64,000 bases of DNA from Rhizobium gallicum bv. gallicum R602sp (GCF_000816845.1 NZ_CP006878.1:1-64000); one strand, 5' to 3'; counted from the stretch's first letter, positions 35,368 through 44,285 are shown. Translations and numbers: made by a program. Notes: generated from the sequence alone by a model not told the origin.

Positions 35368-36125
35368 TCGTAGAACTCCACACCCTTTCGCAACCCTTGC
35401 CACTGCGTGTCGTCGTGGCCGGAAATGATGGTAGCTCCCCCCTCCCGAAGAGCTTTCAGGCGAGCGAGTGCCTCTGCGGCCAGTTCAATGTTCCACGTAT
35501 TTTTCGGAGCGATACCGGTATCGATGTTCGACTGGAGCGGCGCAGCATCCGAAGCGAGTATGAAGGAACCATCTTTTTCAAGATCGACACGGGCGACGGT
35601 CATTCCCGGGGTATGACCCGGCATCGGCAGTAAGACGATGCGCCCGTCGCCAAAGACGTCATGCTCCGCATTGAAGGTCTGGAAACCCTGCGGCTGGTCC
35701 CATTCTCCCCGAAGATAGCCAAGATTCTCTGCACCGCTTGCCGTTGCAGCCTGCGTCTCCGCCTCGTGGCAGAGGATCGTTGCGCGCCGAAAGTACGCGT
35801 TGCAGCCGCAATGATCGGGATGGAGATGTGAACAGATCACAACATCTATGTCCTTGGGATCGAGATCAAGAGTCTTCAACTGATGAACGACCGTCTGCTC
35901 AGGTGAAAAGATCGGAGTCATAACCTTGCTTAACCCGCCCCATCGCGCGCCTGGATCGATGGCGGCCTCTGGACTGCATCCGCTGTCGAACAGCGCGTTG
36001 CCTTGGGGATGGCGCACCAGGGTGGCGTGAACCGGCAACTCGATCGCTTCTTCCTTCGGTGCCCCGGGGACGTAGATGGACCGGCGCATACGGAGCCGGC
36101 CGCCTTCAAGAAAATGCATCTTCAT
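35364..36125 (-). CDS. MBL-fold hydrolase, N-acyl homoserine lactonase/BlcC-like
   Basis: A 253-residue metallo-beta-lactamase-fold protein. The zinc motif is SHLHPDH (99-105, HxHxDH), with later ligands in MPGHTPG, ASDAAP and ISGHDD. Segments such as LFDSGCSPEAAIDP and RWGGLSKVMTP follow the pattern of the lactonase group containing AiiA and Agrobacterium BlcC/AttM. It probably opens a lactone ring in the cytoplasm. It lies between the FeS and large subunit genes of a molybdenum hydroxylase, overlapping each by 4 bases (ATGA), so it is expressed in step with them; the lactone is likely made by the pathway and is not a quorum signal. Confidence 0.85.
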   Translation of the reverse strand: MKMHFLEGGRLRMRRSIYVPGAPKEEAIELPVHATLVRHPQGNALFDSGCSPEAAIDPGARWGGLSKVMTPIFSPEQTVVHQLKTLDLDPKDIDVVICSHLHPDHCGCNAYFRRATILCHEAETQAATASGAENLGYLRGEWDQPQGFQTFNAEHDVFGDGRIVLLPMPGHTPGMTVARVDLEKDGSFILASDAAPLQSNIDTGIAPKNTWNIELAAEALARLKALREGGATIISGHDDTQWQGLRKGVEFYE

Positions 36126-36601
36126 CTCAGAGGTCCTCTCTCCCTAGCCAGTTCGCGGACGGCATTGACGATGTTTTCATATCCCGTACAGCGACAGATG
36201 TTCCCCGACAGCGCTTCCCTGATCTCCTCATCGGTTTCCAGCGGATGGTGGCGAAGAAGGTCGGTGATCGCCATGATGAAACCGGGCGTACAGAATCCGC
36301 ATTGCAGGCCATGATGCTGGCGGAACGCTTCTTGGATTCGCCCGAGTTTATCGACGCTTCCCTGGCCTTCGATGGTTTCGATTTCGCTCCCGTCCGCCTG
36401 CACTGCAAGCGTCAGACAGGAGCGCGCACTCCTCCCATCGAGTGTGATGGTGCAGGCACCGCAAACGCCATGTTCGCACCCGACATGGGTTCCGGTCAGG
36501 CCAAGGTCCTGGCGCAGGAAGTCGCTCAGCAGCATTCGTGCTTCGATCGTGCGCGTCATACACACTCCGTTGATGCTGACGGTGATCGTCTTCTCACTCA
36601 T
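36122..36601 (-). CDS. molybdenum hydroxylase (2Fe-2S) small subunit
   Basis: A 159-residue electron-transfer subunit with two [2Fe-2S] clusters. The plant-ferredoxin-type cluster is bound by Cys42, Cys47, Cys50 (GCEHGVCGAC) and Cys62, the second by Cys101, Cys104 (QCGFCTPG), Cys136 and Cys138 (NICRCTGY). It passes electrons from the Mo site to FAD. Gene overlaps both neighbours by 4 bases. Length and motifs are standard for the family (CoxS, HmfC, NdhS and others). Confidence 0.95.
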   Translation of the reverse strand: MSEKTITVSINGVCMTRTIEARMLLSDFLRQDLGLTGTHVGCEHGVCGACTITLDGRSARSCLTLAVQADGSEIETIEGQGSVDKLGRIQEAFRQHHGLQCGFCTPGFIMAITDLLRHHPLETDEEIREALSGNICRCTGYENIVNAVRELARERGPLR

Positions 36602-37482
36602 CTTGCTTGAAGCCTTTCGTGGTTCGCGCGGCTCCAGGCGGCGCGAAGGGCTCGTTTGGCGAGGACGCCTGAGAGATGTCTACGGTAATCTGCAGAGGCA
36701 TGGATATCCGTGTTGGGCATGAGAATTTGCGCGAGGCGATCCGCCACCGTATCGAGAACCGGCTCGGACACATCCGTCCCCTCGATGATGTCCTCAATCT
36801 CTTCGAGCCGCAGCGGGGTTTCACCAACGCCCATCATGCCAACGCGAACGTCAGACGCTATGCCATCTACACAACGCAGCGTCGTCGCAAAGCAGGCGAG
36901 CGCGAAGTCCCCGTGGCGCTTTGCAAATTCCTCAAAGCCCCATCCGGCATCTGGTTTCATCGCATCGAGATCGACGCCGATCACGAACTCATCTTGTTCG
37001 AGCGAATTGACCAGCGATCCGACAAAAAATTCGGCTGCAGGTATTTCGCGTACACCGCGCTGAGAGTAGGCGATGACTGTCCCATCGAGAAACCGTGTCA
37101 TCATCGGCATCTCGGTCGCCGGATCCGCATGGGCGACGCTGCCGCAGAAGGTACCGCGGTTGCGCACCGTCATATGAGCGACGTGATGCATCGCCTCATG
37201 CACGATCGGCAAGTGTTGGCGGATGATCGCGTCTGTCGCGGTCATGTGATGGCGTACCGTCGCGCCGATCCTCACCCGATCTCCGTGCAGTTCGATCCGA
37301 TCAAGGCCGGCCACCCGGTTGATGTCGATAACGATGGTCGGCTTCACCAATCGAAAGTTGATCATCGGCATGAGGCTTTGGCCCCCGGCGATGATCTTAC
37401 CGTCTCCCTCGGCAGCGCCAAGTGCCGCGGCAACCTCATCGATCGTGGTGGGAGCGATGTAGTCAAACGGCGCGGGCTTCAT
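36598..37482 (-). CDS. molybdenum hydroxylase FAD-binding medium subunit
   Basis: A 294-residue subunit of the CoxM type and first gene of the operon. FAD-binding segments are AGGQSLMPMINFRL (32-45) and TVRNRGTFCGSVAHADPATEMP (about 105-126); the C-terminal CO_deh_flav_C domain covers the last 100 residues. It accepts electrons from the FeS subunit. Site B of the shared 16-bp element lies about 93 bases upstream of ATG 37482, in the divergent interval with the CoxG-like gene. Confidence 0.93.
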   Translation of the reverse strand: MKPAPFDYIAPTTIDEVAAALGAAEGDGKIIAGGQSLMPMINFRLVKPTIVIDINRVAGLDRIELHGDRVRIGATVRHHMTATDAIIRQHLPIVHEAMHHVAHMTVRNRGTFCGSVAHADPATEMPMMTRFLDGTVIAYSQRGVREIPAAEFFVGSLVNSLEQDEFVIGVDLDAMKPDAGWGFEEFAKRHGDFALACFATTLRCVDGIASDVRVGMMGVGETPLRLEEIEDIIEGTDVSEPVLDTVADRLAQILMPNTDIHASADYRRHLSGVLAKRALRAAWSRANHERLQAR

Positions 37483-37574
37483 GGCGTCTGCGACCTCACC
37501 TGCGATACTAACTTCCTCGACACGTATCTTCCTCCCCCGCGCAGTGCGGCTCAGCGCAATGCTATAATTTTCAC

Positions 37575-37590
37575 TTGCATTATTAGACTT
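37575..37590 (+). promoter_or_regulatory. shared catabolic element, site B
   Basis: TTGCATTATTAGACTT in the divergent interval between the hydroxylase operon (starts 37482, leftward) and the CoxG-like gene (starts 37667, rightward). The same 16 bases occur, inverted, at 41985-42000. It may control both units. Confidence 0.6.
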
Positions 37591-37666
37591 AAGATAGGAA
37601 TGTCAAGCAATGTGATTTCGCCGCCGAGGGCGGCAACACCCAATCGTCAGGTGAGGAGATGTATCC

Positions 37667-38455
37667 ATGGAAATGTCAGGCCAGCAGTTAATTCCGGCGA
37701 CAAGGGAAGACGTATGGGCCGCACTCAACGATGCAGACGTGCTCAGAGTTTGCATTCCTGGGTGCCAGGAACTGGTAAAGTCTTCAGACACGGAAATGAC
37801 CGCCGTTGCGGTTATGAAGGTCGGCCCGGTCAAGGCACGTTTCCAAGGGGCGGTAACGCTCTCCGACCTTGATCCGCCGAACGGGTACAAGATTTCGGGT
37901 GAGGGGCAGGGCGGCGTCGCAGGTTTTGCGAAGGGCGTCGCGACCGTGAAACTGGAACCGGCTGACAGCGGAACCGTACTCATCTACACCGTCGATGCAC
38001 AGATCGGTGGCAAGCTGTCGCAGCTTGGTGGCAGACTGATTGATGTTACTGCAAAACAAATGGCGGGCCAATTCTTCAAGCGGTTCGCGGAAGAGATCCA
38101 GGCGCGGCAGGACGCGGCTGTTGACCCAGGCAGGTTGACCCCGCCGAAATCCGAAGGTGTCTCCCAGAAGGACGAAAGGTCCATTAGCACAGATCGCGCG
38201 CGGATAGAGGCAGCCTTTAGTCCCGGGCCGTCGCCTGCGGTTGCAGTCGCGCGCGCAGGTCCTTCGATGCCAATCCTAGCGTTTGTGGTGTTCGTGTCCG
38301 TGTTGGCCGCGTTGTGGGCGGTCTATGGCGGCCTGCTTCCCAGCCTTCTGCCGGCAGGTGATGACCGCGGTCGAATGTCTCCGGATCTGGCAAGCGCCGT
38401 GCAGTTGATAATGGCTGCGGCGATTGGCTACCTCTTTGGCGCCCGAGCTCGATAA
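37667..38455 (+). CDS. CoxG-like SRPBCC protein with C-terminal membrane anchor
   Basis: A 262-residue protein. Residues 1-145 are a CoxG-type SRPBCC domain: MSGQQLIPATREDVWAALND at the start, LRVCIPGCQEL, and GGRLIDVTAKQMAGQFFKRF. After a linker of about 60 residues, two hydrophobic segments follow (ILAFVVFVSVLAALWAVYGGL and VQLIMAAAIGYLFGA). CoxG proteins help to attach or mature CO dehydrogenase-type molybdenum enzymes at the membrane. It diverges from the hydroxylase operon with a 184-bp shared promoter interval. GAGGAG precedes ATG 37667. Confidence 0.88.
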   Translation: MEMSGQQLIPATREDVWAALNDADVLRVCIPGCQELVKSSDTEMTAVAVMKVGPVKARFQGAVTLSDLDPPNGYKISGEGQGGVAGFAKGVATVKLEPADSGTVLIYTVDAQIGGKLSQLGGRLIDVTAKQMAGQFFKRFAEEIQARQDAAVDPGRLTPPKSEGVSQKDERSISTDRARIEAAFSPGPSPAVAVARAGPSMPILAFVVFVSVLAALWAVYGGLLPSLLPAGDDRGRMSPDLASAVQLIMAAAIGYLFGARAR

Positions 38456-38476
38456 CAAGAACCACACGTCTGGCAC

Positions 38477-38507
38477 AAAAAAGCCGGAACTGTCGTTCCG
38501 GCTTTTT
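38477..38507. terminator. bidirectional rho-independent terminator
   Basis: AAAAAGCCGGAAC pairs with GTTCCGGCTTTTT around a 4-base loop, flanked by A on the left and T on the right, between the convergent coxG-like and livM-like genes. Confidence 0.92.
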
Positions 38508-38530
38508 CATTTAACTTGCACAAGAAGACT

Positions 38531-39514
38531 TCATGTACGCTGACTCCGGCGCTCGAGGAAAAGCTTGAGCTCGCCAAAAACGCCACGCCTGAACATCATT
38601 ACGCAGATCACGAAAAACAGGCCGATGATGAAGGTGATAGGCAGGCCGCTGGTCGACAAGAAGTGCTCCAGGCCGACGACCAGGGTCGAACCCACGATCG
38701 GACCGATCAGCGTTCCCATGCCCCCAAGCAGCGTCATCAGAATGACTTCGCCGGACATGTGCCAGGTGACATCAACCAAAGAGGCAAGCTGGAAAGCGAT
38801 CGCCTTCATCGATCCGGCAAGGCCCGACAGCGCAGCAGACAAGGTAAACGCGATGAGCTTGTAACGGTCTGGCTTGAGGCCGAGCGAAGTCACGCGGGTT
38901 TCGTTTTCGCGGATTGCTGAAAGGGTGTGGCCGAAGGGCGAATTGACCGCCCGCCAGATGATCACGAGGCCGATGACCGTACCGCCGAGCACGGTGTAGT
39001 ACATGGCCGTGATGTTTCGCAAGTCGATCATGCCGAGCAGGTTGCCGCGTGGCACAGCCTGAATGCCGTCCTCTCCGCCGGTAAACGGCATCTGCACGGC
39101 CATGAAATAGACGAGTTGTGCAAGGGCCAGCGTGATCATTGCAAAATAGATCCCGTGCCGCCGGATGGACAGCGCGCCGAACACGAGGCCAAGCACGGCC
39201 GCAAATGCGGTTCCGGAAAGCACGGCCAGTTCGAAGGGCAAGTGCCAGACTCTTGCGGCGTGAGCCGCGATATAGGCGCCGCCGCCGAAAAATGCCGCGT
39301 GGCCAAAGGAGAGTAAACCTGCGTAGCCGAGCGCCAGATTGAATGCCGCTGCGAAAAGCACGAAGCACAGAATCTTGATCAGGAATAGCGGATACGTCAC
39401 CAGCGGGGCGATAAGCAGGATCGCAGCGACCGCGACCAAGAAGAGAAAACATGTTGGTCTAGCAAATCCGCGTGCGGCAGCGGGACTGGACATAGTGGTA
39501 CCGTTCATCGTCAC
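38531..39514 (-). CDS. branched-chain-type ABC transporter permease (LivM-like)
   Basis: A 327-residue inner-membrane permease. The conserved LivM signatures are AFNLALGYAGLLSFGHAAFFGGGAY split over 55-80, GLKPDRYKLIAFTLSAALSGLAGS, and EVILMTLLGGMGTLIGPIVG in the C-terminal third. It pairs with the LivH-like protein, whose gene overlaps it by 4 bases. Last gene of the importer operon livG-livF-livH-livM order on the minus strand. Substrate likely an aromatic or other carboxylate, from context. Confidence 0.92.
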   Translation of the reverse strand: MTMNGTTMSSPAAARGFARPTCFLFLVAVAAILLIAPLVTYPLFLIKILCFVLFAAAFNLALGYAGLLSFGHAAFFGGGAYIAAHAARVWHLPFELAVLSGTAFAAVLGLVFGALSIRRHGIYFAMITLALAQLVYFMAVQMPFTGGEDGIQAVPRGNLLGMIDLRNITAMYYTVLGGTVIGLVIIWRAVNSPFGHTLSAIRENETRVTSLGLKPDRYKLIAFTLSAALSGLAGSMKAIAFQLASLVDVTWHMSGEVILMTLLGGMGTLIGPIVGSTLVVGLEHFLSTSGLPITFIIGLFFVICVMMFRRGVFGELKLFLERRSQRT

Positions 39515-40398
39515 GCCTCGCGACTAAACAGGCCTGCCGGCCGGATGAGAATTACCAGCACCATGACCACGAAGACCGCGATCGAGGATGCTGCGGGATA
39601 GAAGGTCTTGGTGAGGCCCTCGATGATGCCGAGGCCGAGGGCCGTCACGATAGCGCCACCGATCGATCCCATGCCGCCTATGACGACGACGGCGAAGACA
39701 ACGATGATGATGCTTGAACCCATACCGGGGCTTACCTGATAAAGCGGCGCTGCAAGGGCGCCCGCAAAGCCGGCAAGGCCGACGCAGAAGGCGTAGGTCA
39801 GGGTGAGCATCAGGGGCACGTTGATCCCGAAAGCTTGAACCAGGGCCGGGTTCTCGGTGGCAGCCCGCAGGTAGGCGCCGAGCTTCGTGCGCTCGATGGC
39901 AAGCCATGTCAGGATGCAGATGACAAGCGAAACCACGATGACCCATGCGCGATACATCGGCAGAAACATGAAGCCCAGATTGATGCCGCCGGTCAACGCC
40001 GCAGGCACGGGATAGGGCTTGCCTGCCGCGCCGAAGACATGGCGGAACAGCCCTTCCAGCATCAGCGCGATGCCGAAGGTGAGGAGAAGGCTGTAGAGGT
40101 GATCCATCCGATAGAGCCGCTTCAGCAACAGCCGTTCGACGAGGACACCGAAAATGCCGACCACGATGGGAGCGGCAATCAGAGTTCCCCAATATCCAAG
40201 CCCCAGGCGGGAAAGAAGATACCAGGCAACGAAGCCACCAAGCATATAGAACGCACCGTGTGCAAAGTTGATCACATTGAGCATGCCGAAGATGATCGCA
40301 AGACCGAGGCTCAGCAGCGCGTAGAACGAGCCGTTGATCAAGCCAAGCAGTAATTGGCCGAGAAGGACGGGCAGCGGCACCCCAAGAAAATCAGTCAT
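39511..40398 (-). CDS. branched-chain-type ABC transporter permease (LivH-like)
   Basis: A 295-residue permease with LivH features: GLINGSFYALLSLGLAIIFG and VINFAHGAFYMLGGF near the N-terminus, ATENPALVQAFGINV in the cytoplasmic loop, and VIGGMGSIGGAIVTALGLG. Third gene of the operon; the preceding ATP-binding gene ends 33 bases upstream, and the LivM-like start overlaps its stop. Confidence 0.92.
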   Translation of the reverse strand: MTDFLGVPLPVLLGQLLLGLINGSFYALLSLGLAIIFGMLNVINFAHGAFYMLGGFVAWYLLSRLGLGYWGTLIAAPIVVGIFGVLVERLLLKRLYRMDHLYSLLLTFGIALMLEGLFRHVFGAAGKPYPVPAALTGGINLGFMFLPMYRAWVIVVSLVICILTWLAIERTKLGAYLRAATENPALVQAFGINVPLMLTLTYAFCVGLAGFAGALAAPLYQVSPGMGSSIIIVVFAVVVIGGMGSIGGAIVTALGLGIIEGLTKTFYPAASSIAVFVVMVLVILIRPAGLFSREA

Positions 40399-40431
40399 CG
40401 GATTTTACCTGTTTTATGATGCACTTCACCG

Positions 40432-41139
40432 TCACACCCCCAGATACCGGTTCAGCCGGTCCATGTTGGCGTCAAGCGCGCTATTGGAGATTTCGTCGAC
40501 GACCTTGCCCTGATCGAGCACGAAGTGGCGATCGGCAACCGACGCTGCGAAGCGCAGATTCTGTTCAACCAGAATGATCGTCATGCCGCGGTCCTTGAGA
40601 ATGCGCAACGCGGCGCTGATCTCCTCGATGATCACGGGGGCAATACCTTCCGTCGGCTCGTCGAGGAGGATGAAATCGGCTCCGGTGCGCAAAATCCGGC
40701 CGATCGCCAGCATCTGCTGCTCGCCGCCTGAAAGACGCGTTCCGGGCGTGCTATCGCGCCCCTTCAGGTTCGGAAAGAGGGTGTAGATCTCCTCCACGCT
40801 CATACCACCCGATTGCCAGGCGGGCGGAAACATGAGGTTTTCGATGACGTTCAACCTTGAGAAGATTCCGCGCTCCTCCGGGACGTAGCCGATGCCAAGA
40901 CGAGCGACCTTGTGAGCCGGGACCTTCAGGAGGTCGTTGCCCTTATAGGTGCTCGCGCCGGTACGTTTGCCGACGACGCCGATCAGGCTTCGCAATGTAG
41001 TCGTCTTGCCGGCGCCATTGCGGCCGATAAGGGTGACGACCTCGCCTCTTCTGACATTGAAGTTAACGCCGTGCAGAACATGACTCTCGCCATACCAGGC
41101 TTCGAGATTGCTGACGTTCAAGAGTGCAGGTTCAGCCAT
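40432..41139 (-). CDS. branched-chain-type ABC transporter ATP-binding protein (LivF-like)
   Basis: About 235 residues from ATG 41139. Walker A is IGRNGAGKTTTLRSLIG, the Q-loop region YVPEERGIFSRLNV, the signature LSGGEQQMLAIGRIL, Walker B FILLDEPTEGIAP and the switch VEQN. It overlaps the LivG-like gene by 8 bases. The frame extends to 41208 inside livG, but without homology. It energises uptake together with the LivG-like partner. Confidence 0.94.
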   Translation of the reverse strand: MAEPALLNVSNLEAWYGESHVLHGVNFNVRRGEVVTLIGRNGAGKTTTLRSLIGVVGKRTGASTYKGNDLLKVPAHKVARLGIGYVPEERGIFSRLNVIENLMFPPAWQSGGMSVEEIYTLFPNLKGRDSTPGTRLSGGEQQMLAIGRILRTGADFILLDEPTEGIAPVIIEEISAALRILKDRGMTIILVEQNLRFAASVADRHFVLDQGKVVDEISNSALDANMDRLNRYLGV

Positions 41140-41890
41140 GGGCGCCTCCCATATAGGCTTTGCGAACTTCCGTATTAGTCGAAACCTCTGAATAGGTTCC
41201 CTCCGCAATCACCTCGCCACGGCGGAGCACCGTGATCGTGTCGGATAGGTCGGCGACGACGCCGAGGTTATGCTCGACCATCAGTACGGTACGGCTTTTT
41301 CCGACGTGTCGGATCAGCGATGCCGTTCTGCCAATGTCTTCCGTTCCCATGCCGGCCATCGGTTCGTCGAGCAGCAGAACTTCCGGTTCCAGCGCCAGCG
41401 TAGTTGCCAGTTCAAGGGCGCGCTTGCGTCCGTAGGACAGTTCGCTCGCCTTCGTCCGCGCCTTTTCGGCAAGGCCGACGCTTTCGAGAAGGGAGAGCGC
41501 CTCCTCGTTGAAGCGCTTCAGACACCGGTTGGACTTCCAGAACGAGAACGTCTCACGCTCGCGGGCCTGAAGCGCCACCCGCACATTTTCGTGCGCGCTC
41601 AGGTGTGGAAATACCGACGAGATCTGGAACGAGCGAACGAGCCCAAGCCGCGCGATGTCGGCAGGCGCCATGTCAGTGATGTCGCGGCCCTTGAAGAAGA
41701 TTTGCCCCGAACTCGGGGAAAGGAACTTGGTCAACAGGTTGAACAGCGTGCTCTTACCGGCTCCGTTAGGGCCGATCAGCGCGTGGATCTCTCCCCGCCT
41801 GATCCGGATATCGACGTTGTTCACGGCGACGAAGCCGCCGAACGAGCGCGTCAAATTGCGCGCCTCGATTATGGGTGCGTTCTCCGGCAC
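41132..41890 (-). CDS. branched-chain-type ABC transporter ATP-binding protein (LivG-like)
   Basis: A 252-residue ATPase and first gene of the importer operon. Walker A is IGPNGAGKSTLFNLL, the Q-loop area GLVRSFQISSVFPHLSA, the signature ELSYGRKRALELATTL (a usual LivG variant), Walker B VLLLDEPMAGMG and the switch VEHN. Its promoter interval, shared with the divergent binding-protein operon, contains site C of the 16-bp element, 95 bases upstream. Confidence 0.94.
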   Translation of the reverse strand: MPENAPIIEARNLTRSFGGFVAVNNVDIRIRRGEIHALIGPNGAGKSTLFNLLTKFLSPSSGQIFFKGRDITDMAPADIARLGLVRSFQISSVFPHLSAHENVRVALQARERETFSFWKSNRCLKRFNEEALSLLESVGLAEKARTKASELSYGRKRALELATTLALEPEVLLLDEPMAGMGTEDIGRTASLIRHVGKSRTVLMVEHNLGVVADLSDTITVLRRGEVIAEGTYSEVSTNTEVRKAYMGGAHG

Positions 41891-41984
41891 GGATCCTCCC
41901 TATCTGCTCGATTTCCTCCAGTGGCGTCAGACGATGACTGCCACGCGCCTCTCCTCGCAAAAGGCAATTTCAGAAAAACATATA

Positions 41985-42000
41985 AAGTCTAATAATGCAA
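41985..42000 (-). promoter_or_regulatory. shared catabolic element, site C
   Basis: On the minus strand TTGCATTATTAGACTT, identical over 16 bases to site B. It sits between the divergent importer operon (start 41890) and the binding-protein operon (start 42151), and could regulate both. Confidence 0.6.
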
Positions 42001-42150
42001 GCTTGCATAACTGTGAAATTCTGTCTATCTTACTCTGCAAGCCCACCATGGCGCATCATATGTCGGCGTCTGGCTTATGCTAGGTATGATAGAGCAAGTT
42101 AATTGTTGGCGCTCGCGGAGGAGCTTCAGCGCCAGATCAGGGAGGATGGA

Positions 42151-43362
42151 ATGATGAAACGTCTACGAATTTTGCTGTCTTGCGCCGGGGCTATCGGCGC
42201 TATGTGCGTTCAGGTCCAGGCCCAGGATTCAGGGCCGATCCGGATCGGTGTCCTGACCGACGTTAGCGGCCAGTTCTCGCACGAGGCCGGCGAGGGGGCG
42301 ATTGCCGCCGTCAAGATGGCGGTCGAGGATTTTGGTGGCAAGGTCCTCGACCGTCCGCTGGAAGTCGTCGTCGCGGACCATCAGAATAAGCCGGAGGTGG
42401 CGGTGGCCACGGCCCGCGAATGGTATGGCTCGCAGGGCGTGACGATGATCAACAACCTGATCAATTCGGGCATAGCTCTGGCTGTCACGCAGGTTGCCAA
42501 GGATGAGGACAAGATCGCCATCGTCAACGGCTCCGGTTCGTCACGCCTGACGAACGACGGCTGCACGGCGAACAGCATCCACTACTCATATGATACTTAT
42601 GCGCTCGCCAACGGCACCGCCAACGAACTGATCCGGGAAGGCAAGAAGAACTGGTACTTCCTGACTGCCGACTACGCCTTCGGCCATGCGCTCGAGGCGG
42701 ATGCAACCCAGATCGTCAAGGCAAACGGGGGAACCGTTTCCGGCGCCGTCCGCTATCCGATCGAGACTGCCGACCACAGTGCCTTCATGCTGCAGGCGCA
42801 GGCATCGCCCGCCGATGTCGTCGCCATGGCCGGTTCCGGTACGACCTTCGTGAATGCGGTCAAATCCGCCGCTGAATTCGGGCTTGCCTCGTCTGGCAAG
42901 ACAGTTGCCGGCCTGCTGGTCTGGGATACGGACGTCCATTCCCTCGGGCTCGAAACGGCGCAGGGCATGATCCTGACGAACGCCTTCTACTGGGACCGCG
43001 ATGACGAGACCCGGGCTTTCGCCAAGAAGTTCGAGGCGCGCGTCGGTCGTCCGCCGCATATGGGCGACGCAGGAGACTACTCCTCGACCATGCACTACCT
43101 GCAGGCCGTCAAGGCCGCCGGCACGACGGACACCAAGAAGGTTATGGCTAGTATGAAGGAGACGCCGATCAACGACTTCTTCGCAAAGGGCGGCAAGATC
43201 CGCGAGGACGGCCGGATGGTGCATGACATGTACGTTTACCAGGTAAAGACGCCGGCCGAATCCAAGAGCGAATGGGATCTGTTGAAGCTTGTCACGACCA
43301 TTCCCGGCGACAAGGCGTTCCGCCCGCTTTCCGAGAGTCAATGCCCTCTGGTCAAGAAGTGA
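42151..43362 (+). CDS. ABC transporter substrate-binding protein (branched-chain type)
   Basis: A 403-residue periplasmic protein. ATG 42151 follows GGAGG by five bases; MMKRLRILLSCAGAIGAMCV with VQAQD is a Sec signal peptide cut near residue 24. The mature protein has the type I periplasmic-binding fold: IRIGVLTDVSGQFSHEAGEG, NLINSGIALAVTQVAKDE, and YFLTADYAFGHALEADA. It supplies substrate to the LivFGHM-type importer encoded divergently. It starts the plus-strand catabolic operon, whose remaining genes follow a hairpin. Confidence 0.94.
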   Translation: MMKRLRILLSCAGAIGAMCVQVQAQDSGPIRIGVLTDVSGQFSHEAGEGAIAAVKMAVEDFGGKVLDRPLEVVVADHQNKPEVAVATAREWYGSQGVTMINNLINSGIALAVTQVAKDEDKIAIVNGSGSSRLTNDGCTANSIHYSYDTYALANGTANELIREGKKNWYFLTADYAFGHALEADATQIVKANGGTVSGAVRYPIETADHSAFMLQAQASPADVVAMAGSGTTFVNAVKSAAEFGLASSGKTVAGLLVWDTDVHSLGLETAQGMILTNAFYWDRDDETRAFAKKFEARVGRPPHMGDAGDYSSTMHYLQAVKAAGTTDTKKVMASMKETPINDFFAKGGKIREDGRMVHDMYVYQVKTPAESKSEWDLLKLVTTIPGDKAFRPLSESQCPLVKK

Positions 43363-43369
43363 ACGAAAT

Positions 43370-43401
43370 GGAGTGCCCGGCTTTCTTGCGCCGGGCACTC
43401 C
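43370..43401 (+). terminator. intercistronic hairpin after the binding-protein gene
   Basis: A perfect 12-bp stem, GGAGTGCCCGGC with GCCGGGCACTCC, loop of 8, just 7 bases after the binding-protein stop. No T run follows, so it probably acts as an attenuator or as a 3' mRNA stabiliser that keeps binding-protein levels above those of the enzymes downstream. Confidence 0.65.
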
Positions 43402-43451
43402 CACCGCGATCGCCCGCTAGTCCGGGGTCAGCAGGGAAGAGAAGAGCAGAA

Positions 43452-44219
43452 ATGAGTTATATTCTAGTGGAGAAATCCGACGGTATAGCCACCGTCACAC
43501 TGAATCGGCCCATGCAGCGCAACGCTGTGACCTATTCGATGTGGTGCGAGCTTGCGGAGCTATTTCGTCAGTTCGACGGTGATTCGGATATTCGCGCTAT
43601 TCTGTTGATGGGTGCGGGAAGCGATTTTTCTGCCGGCGCTGATATCAGCGAATTCGAGACGGTCCGGGGGGGAGTGGAGGAAAGCACACGCTACGAGGTC
43701 GCCGTCGATGCGGCGGGTGACGCCATCTACGAGGTCTCCAAGCCCACGGTTGCGGTTGTGCGCGGTTATTGCCTGGGTGGTGCTGCACATCTTGCCATGT
43801 CCTGCGATTTTCGGATCGCGGAAGAGAGTGCCACCTTCGGCATTCCCGCCGCCCGCCTGTCGATCGTCTATGGCGTCTCCGCGACCCGCAAACTGTTTTC
43901 GCTTGTCGGCGTCAGCGAGGCAAAACGAATTCTATACTCGGCAAGTCGATTCACTGCGCGCGACGCGCTTGCCACCGGTTTCATCGACGAGCTTGCATCG
44001 GATGCGCACGCGGCTGCTCTGGAACGCGCCAATGCCATGGCATCCAACGCTCCCCTGACGATCAGGGGTGCCAAGTTCATCCTCAACGGCTGTGTCCGGG
44101 GGGATCTCGACCTTGTCGAGGCGGAAACACTGATCGACAAGGCGAGTTCAAGTCACGACTACGCCGAAGGACGCAAGGCGTTCGGCGATAAGCGCTCGCC
44201 GCGGTTTCTGGGCCGATAA
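43452..44219 (+). CDS. enoyl-CoA hydratase/isomerase family protein
   Basis: A 255-residue crotonase-fold protein from ATG 43452. The oxyanion-hole segments are MGAGSDFSAGADISEFE and VRGYCLGGAAHLAMSCDFRIA. The acid pair of classical hydratases (two Glu) is only partly recognisable: SIVYGVSATRKLF replaces the usual segment with E-x-x-x-G. So hydration is not assured; isomerase, or thioester or lactone hydrolysis as in HmfE-type proteins, is possible. Second gene of the operon, after the hairpin. Confidence 0.85.
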   Translation: MSYILVEKSDGIATVTLNRPMQRNAVTYSMWCELAELFRQFDGDSDIRAILLMGAGSDFSAGADISEFETVRGGVEESTRYEVAVDAAGDAIYEVSKPTVAVVRGYCLGGAAHLAMSCDFRIAEESATFGIPAARLSIVYGVSATRKLFSLVGVSEAKRILYSASRFTARDALATGFIDELASDAHAAALERANAMASNAPLTIRGAKFILNGCVRGDLDLVEAETLIDKASSSHDYAEGRKAFGDKRSPRFLGR

Positions 44220-44285
44220 CGGTTTTTGGCCTCATTCACCAATTCGCTGCGAAGGCAGCAATTCAAGTATCAAGGAGACAATGCA

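Noticed and set aside
35364..36125. Quorum-quenching AHL lactonase as main role
   Set aside because: The gene is locked into a hydroxylase operon by overlaps on both sides; a catabolic lactone is a simpler explanation.
32971..37482. Aerobic carbon monoxide dehydrogenase
   Set aside because: The active-site loop reads PYRGVGR, not the AYRCSFR loop of true CO dehydrogenase, so an organic substrate is more likely.
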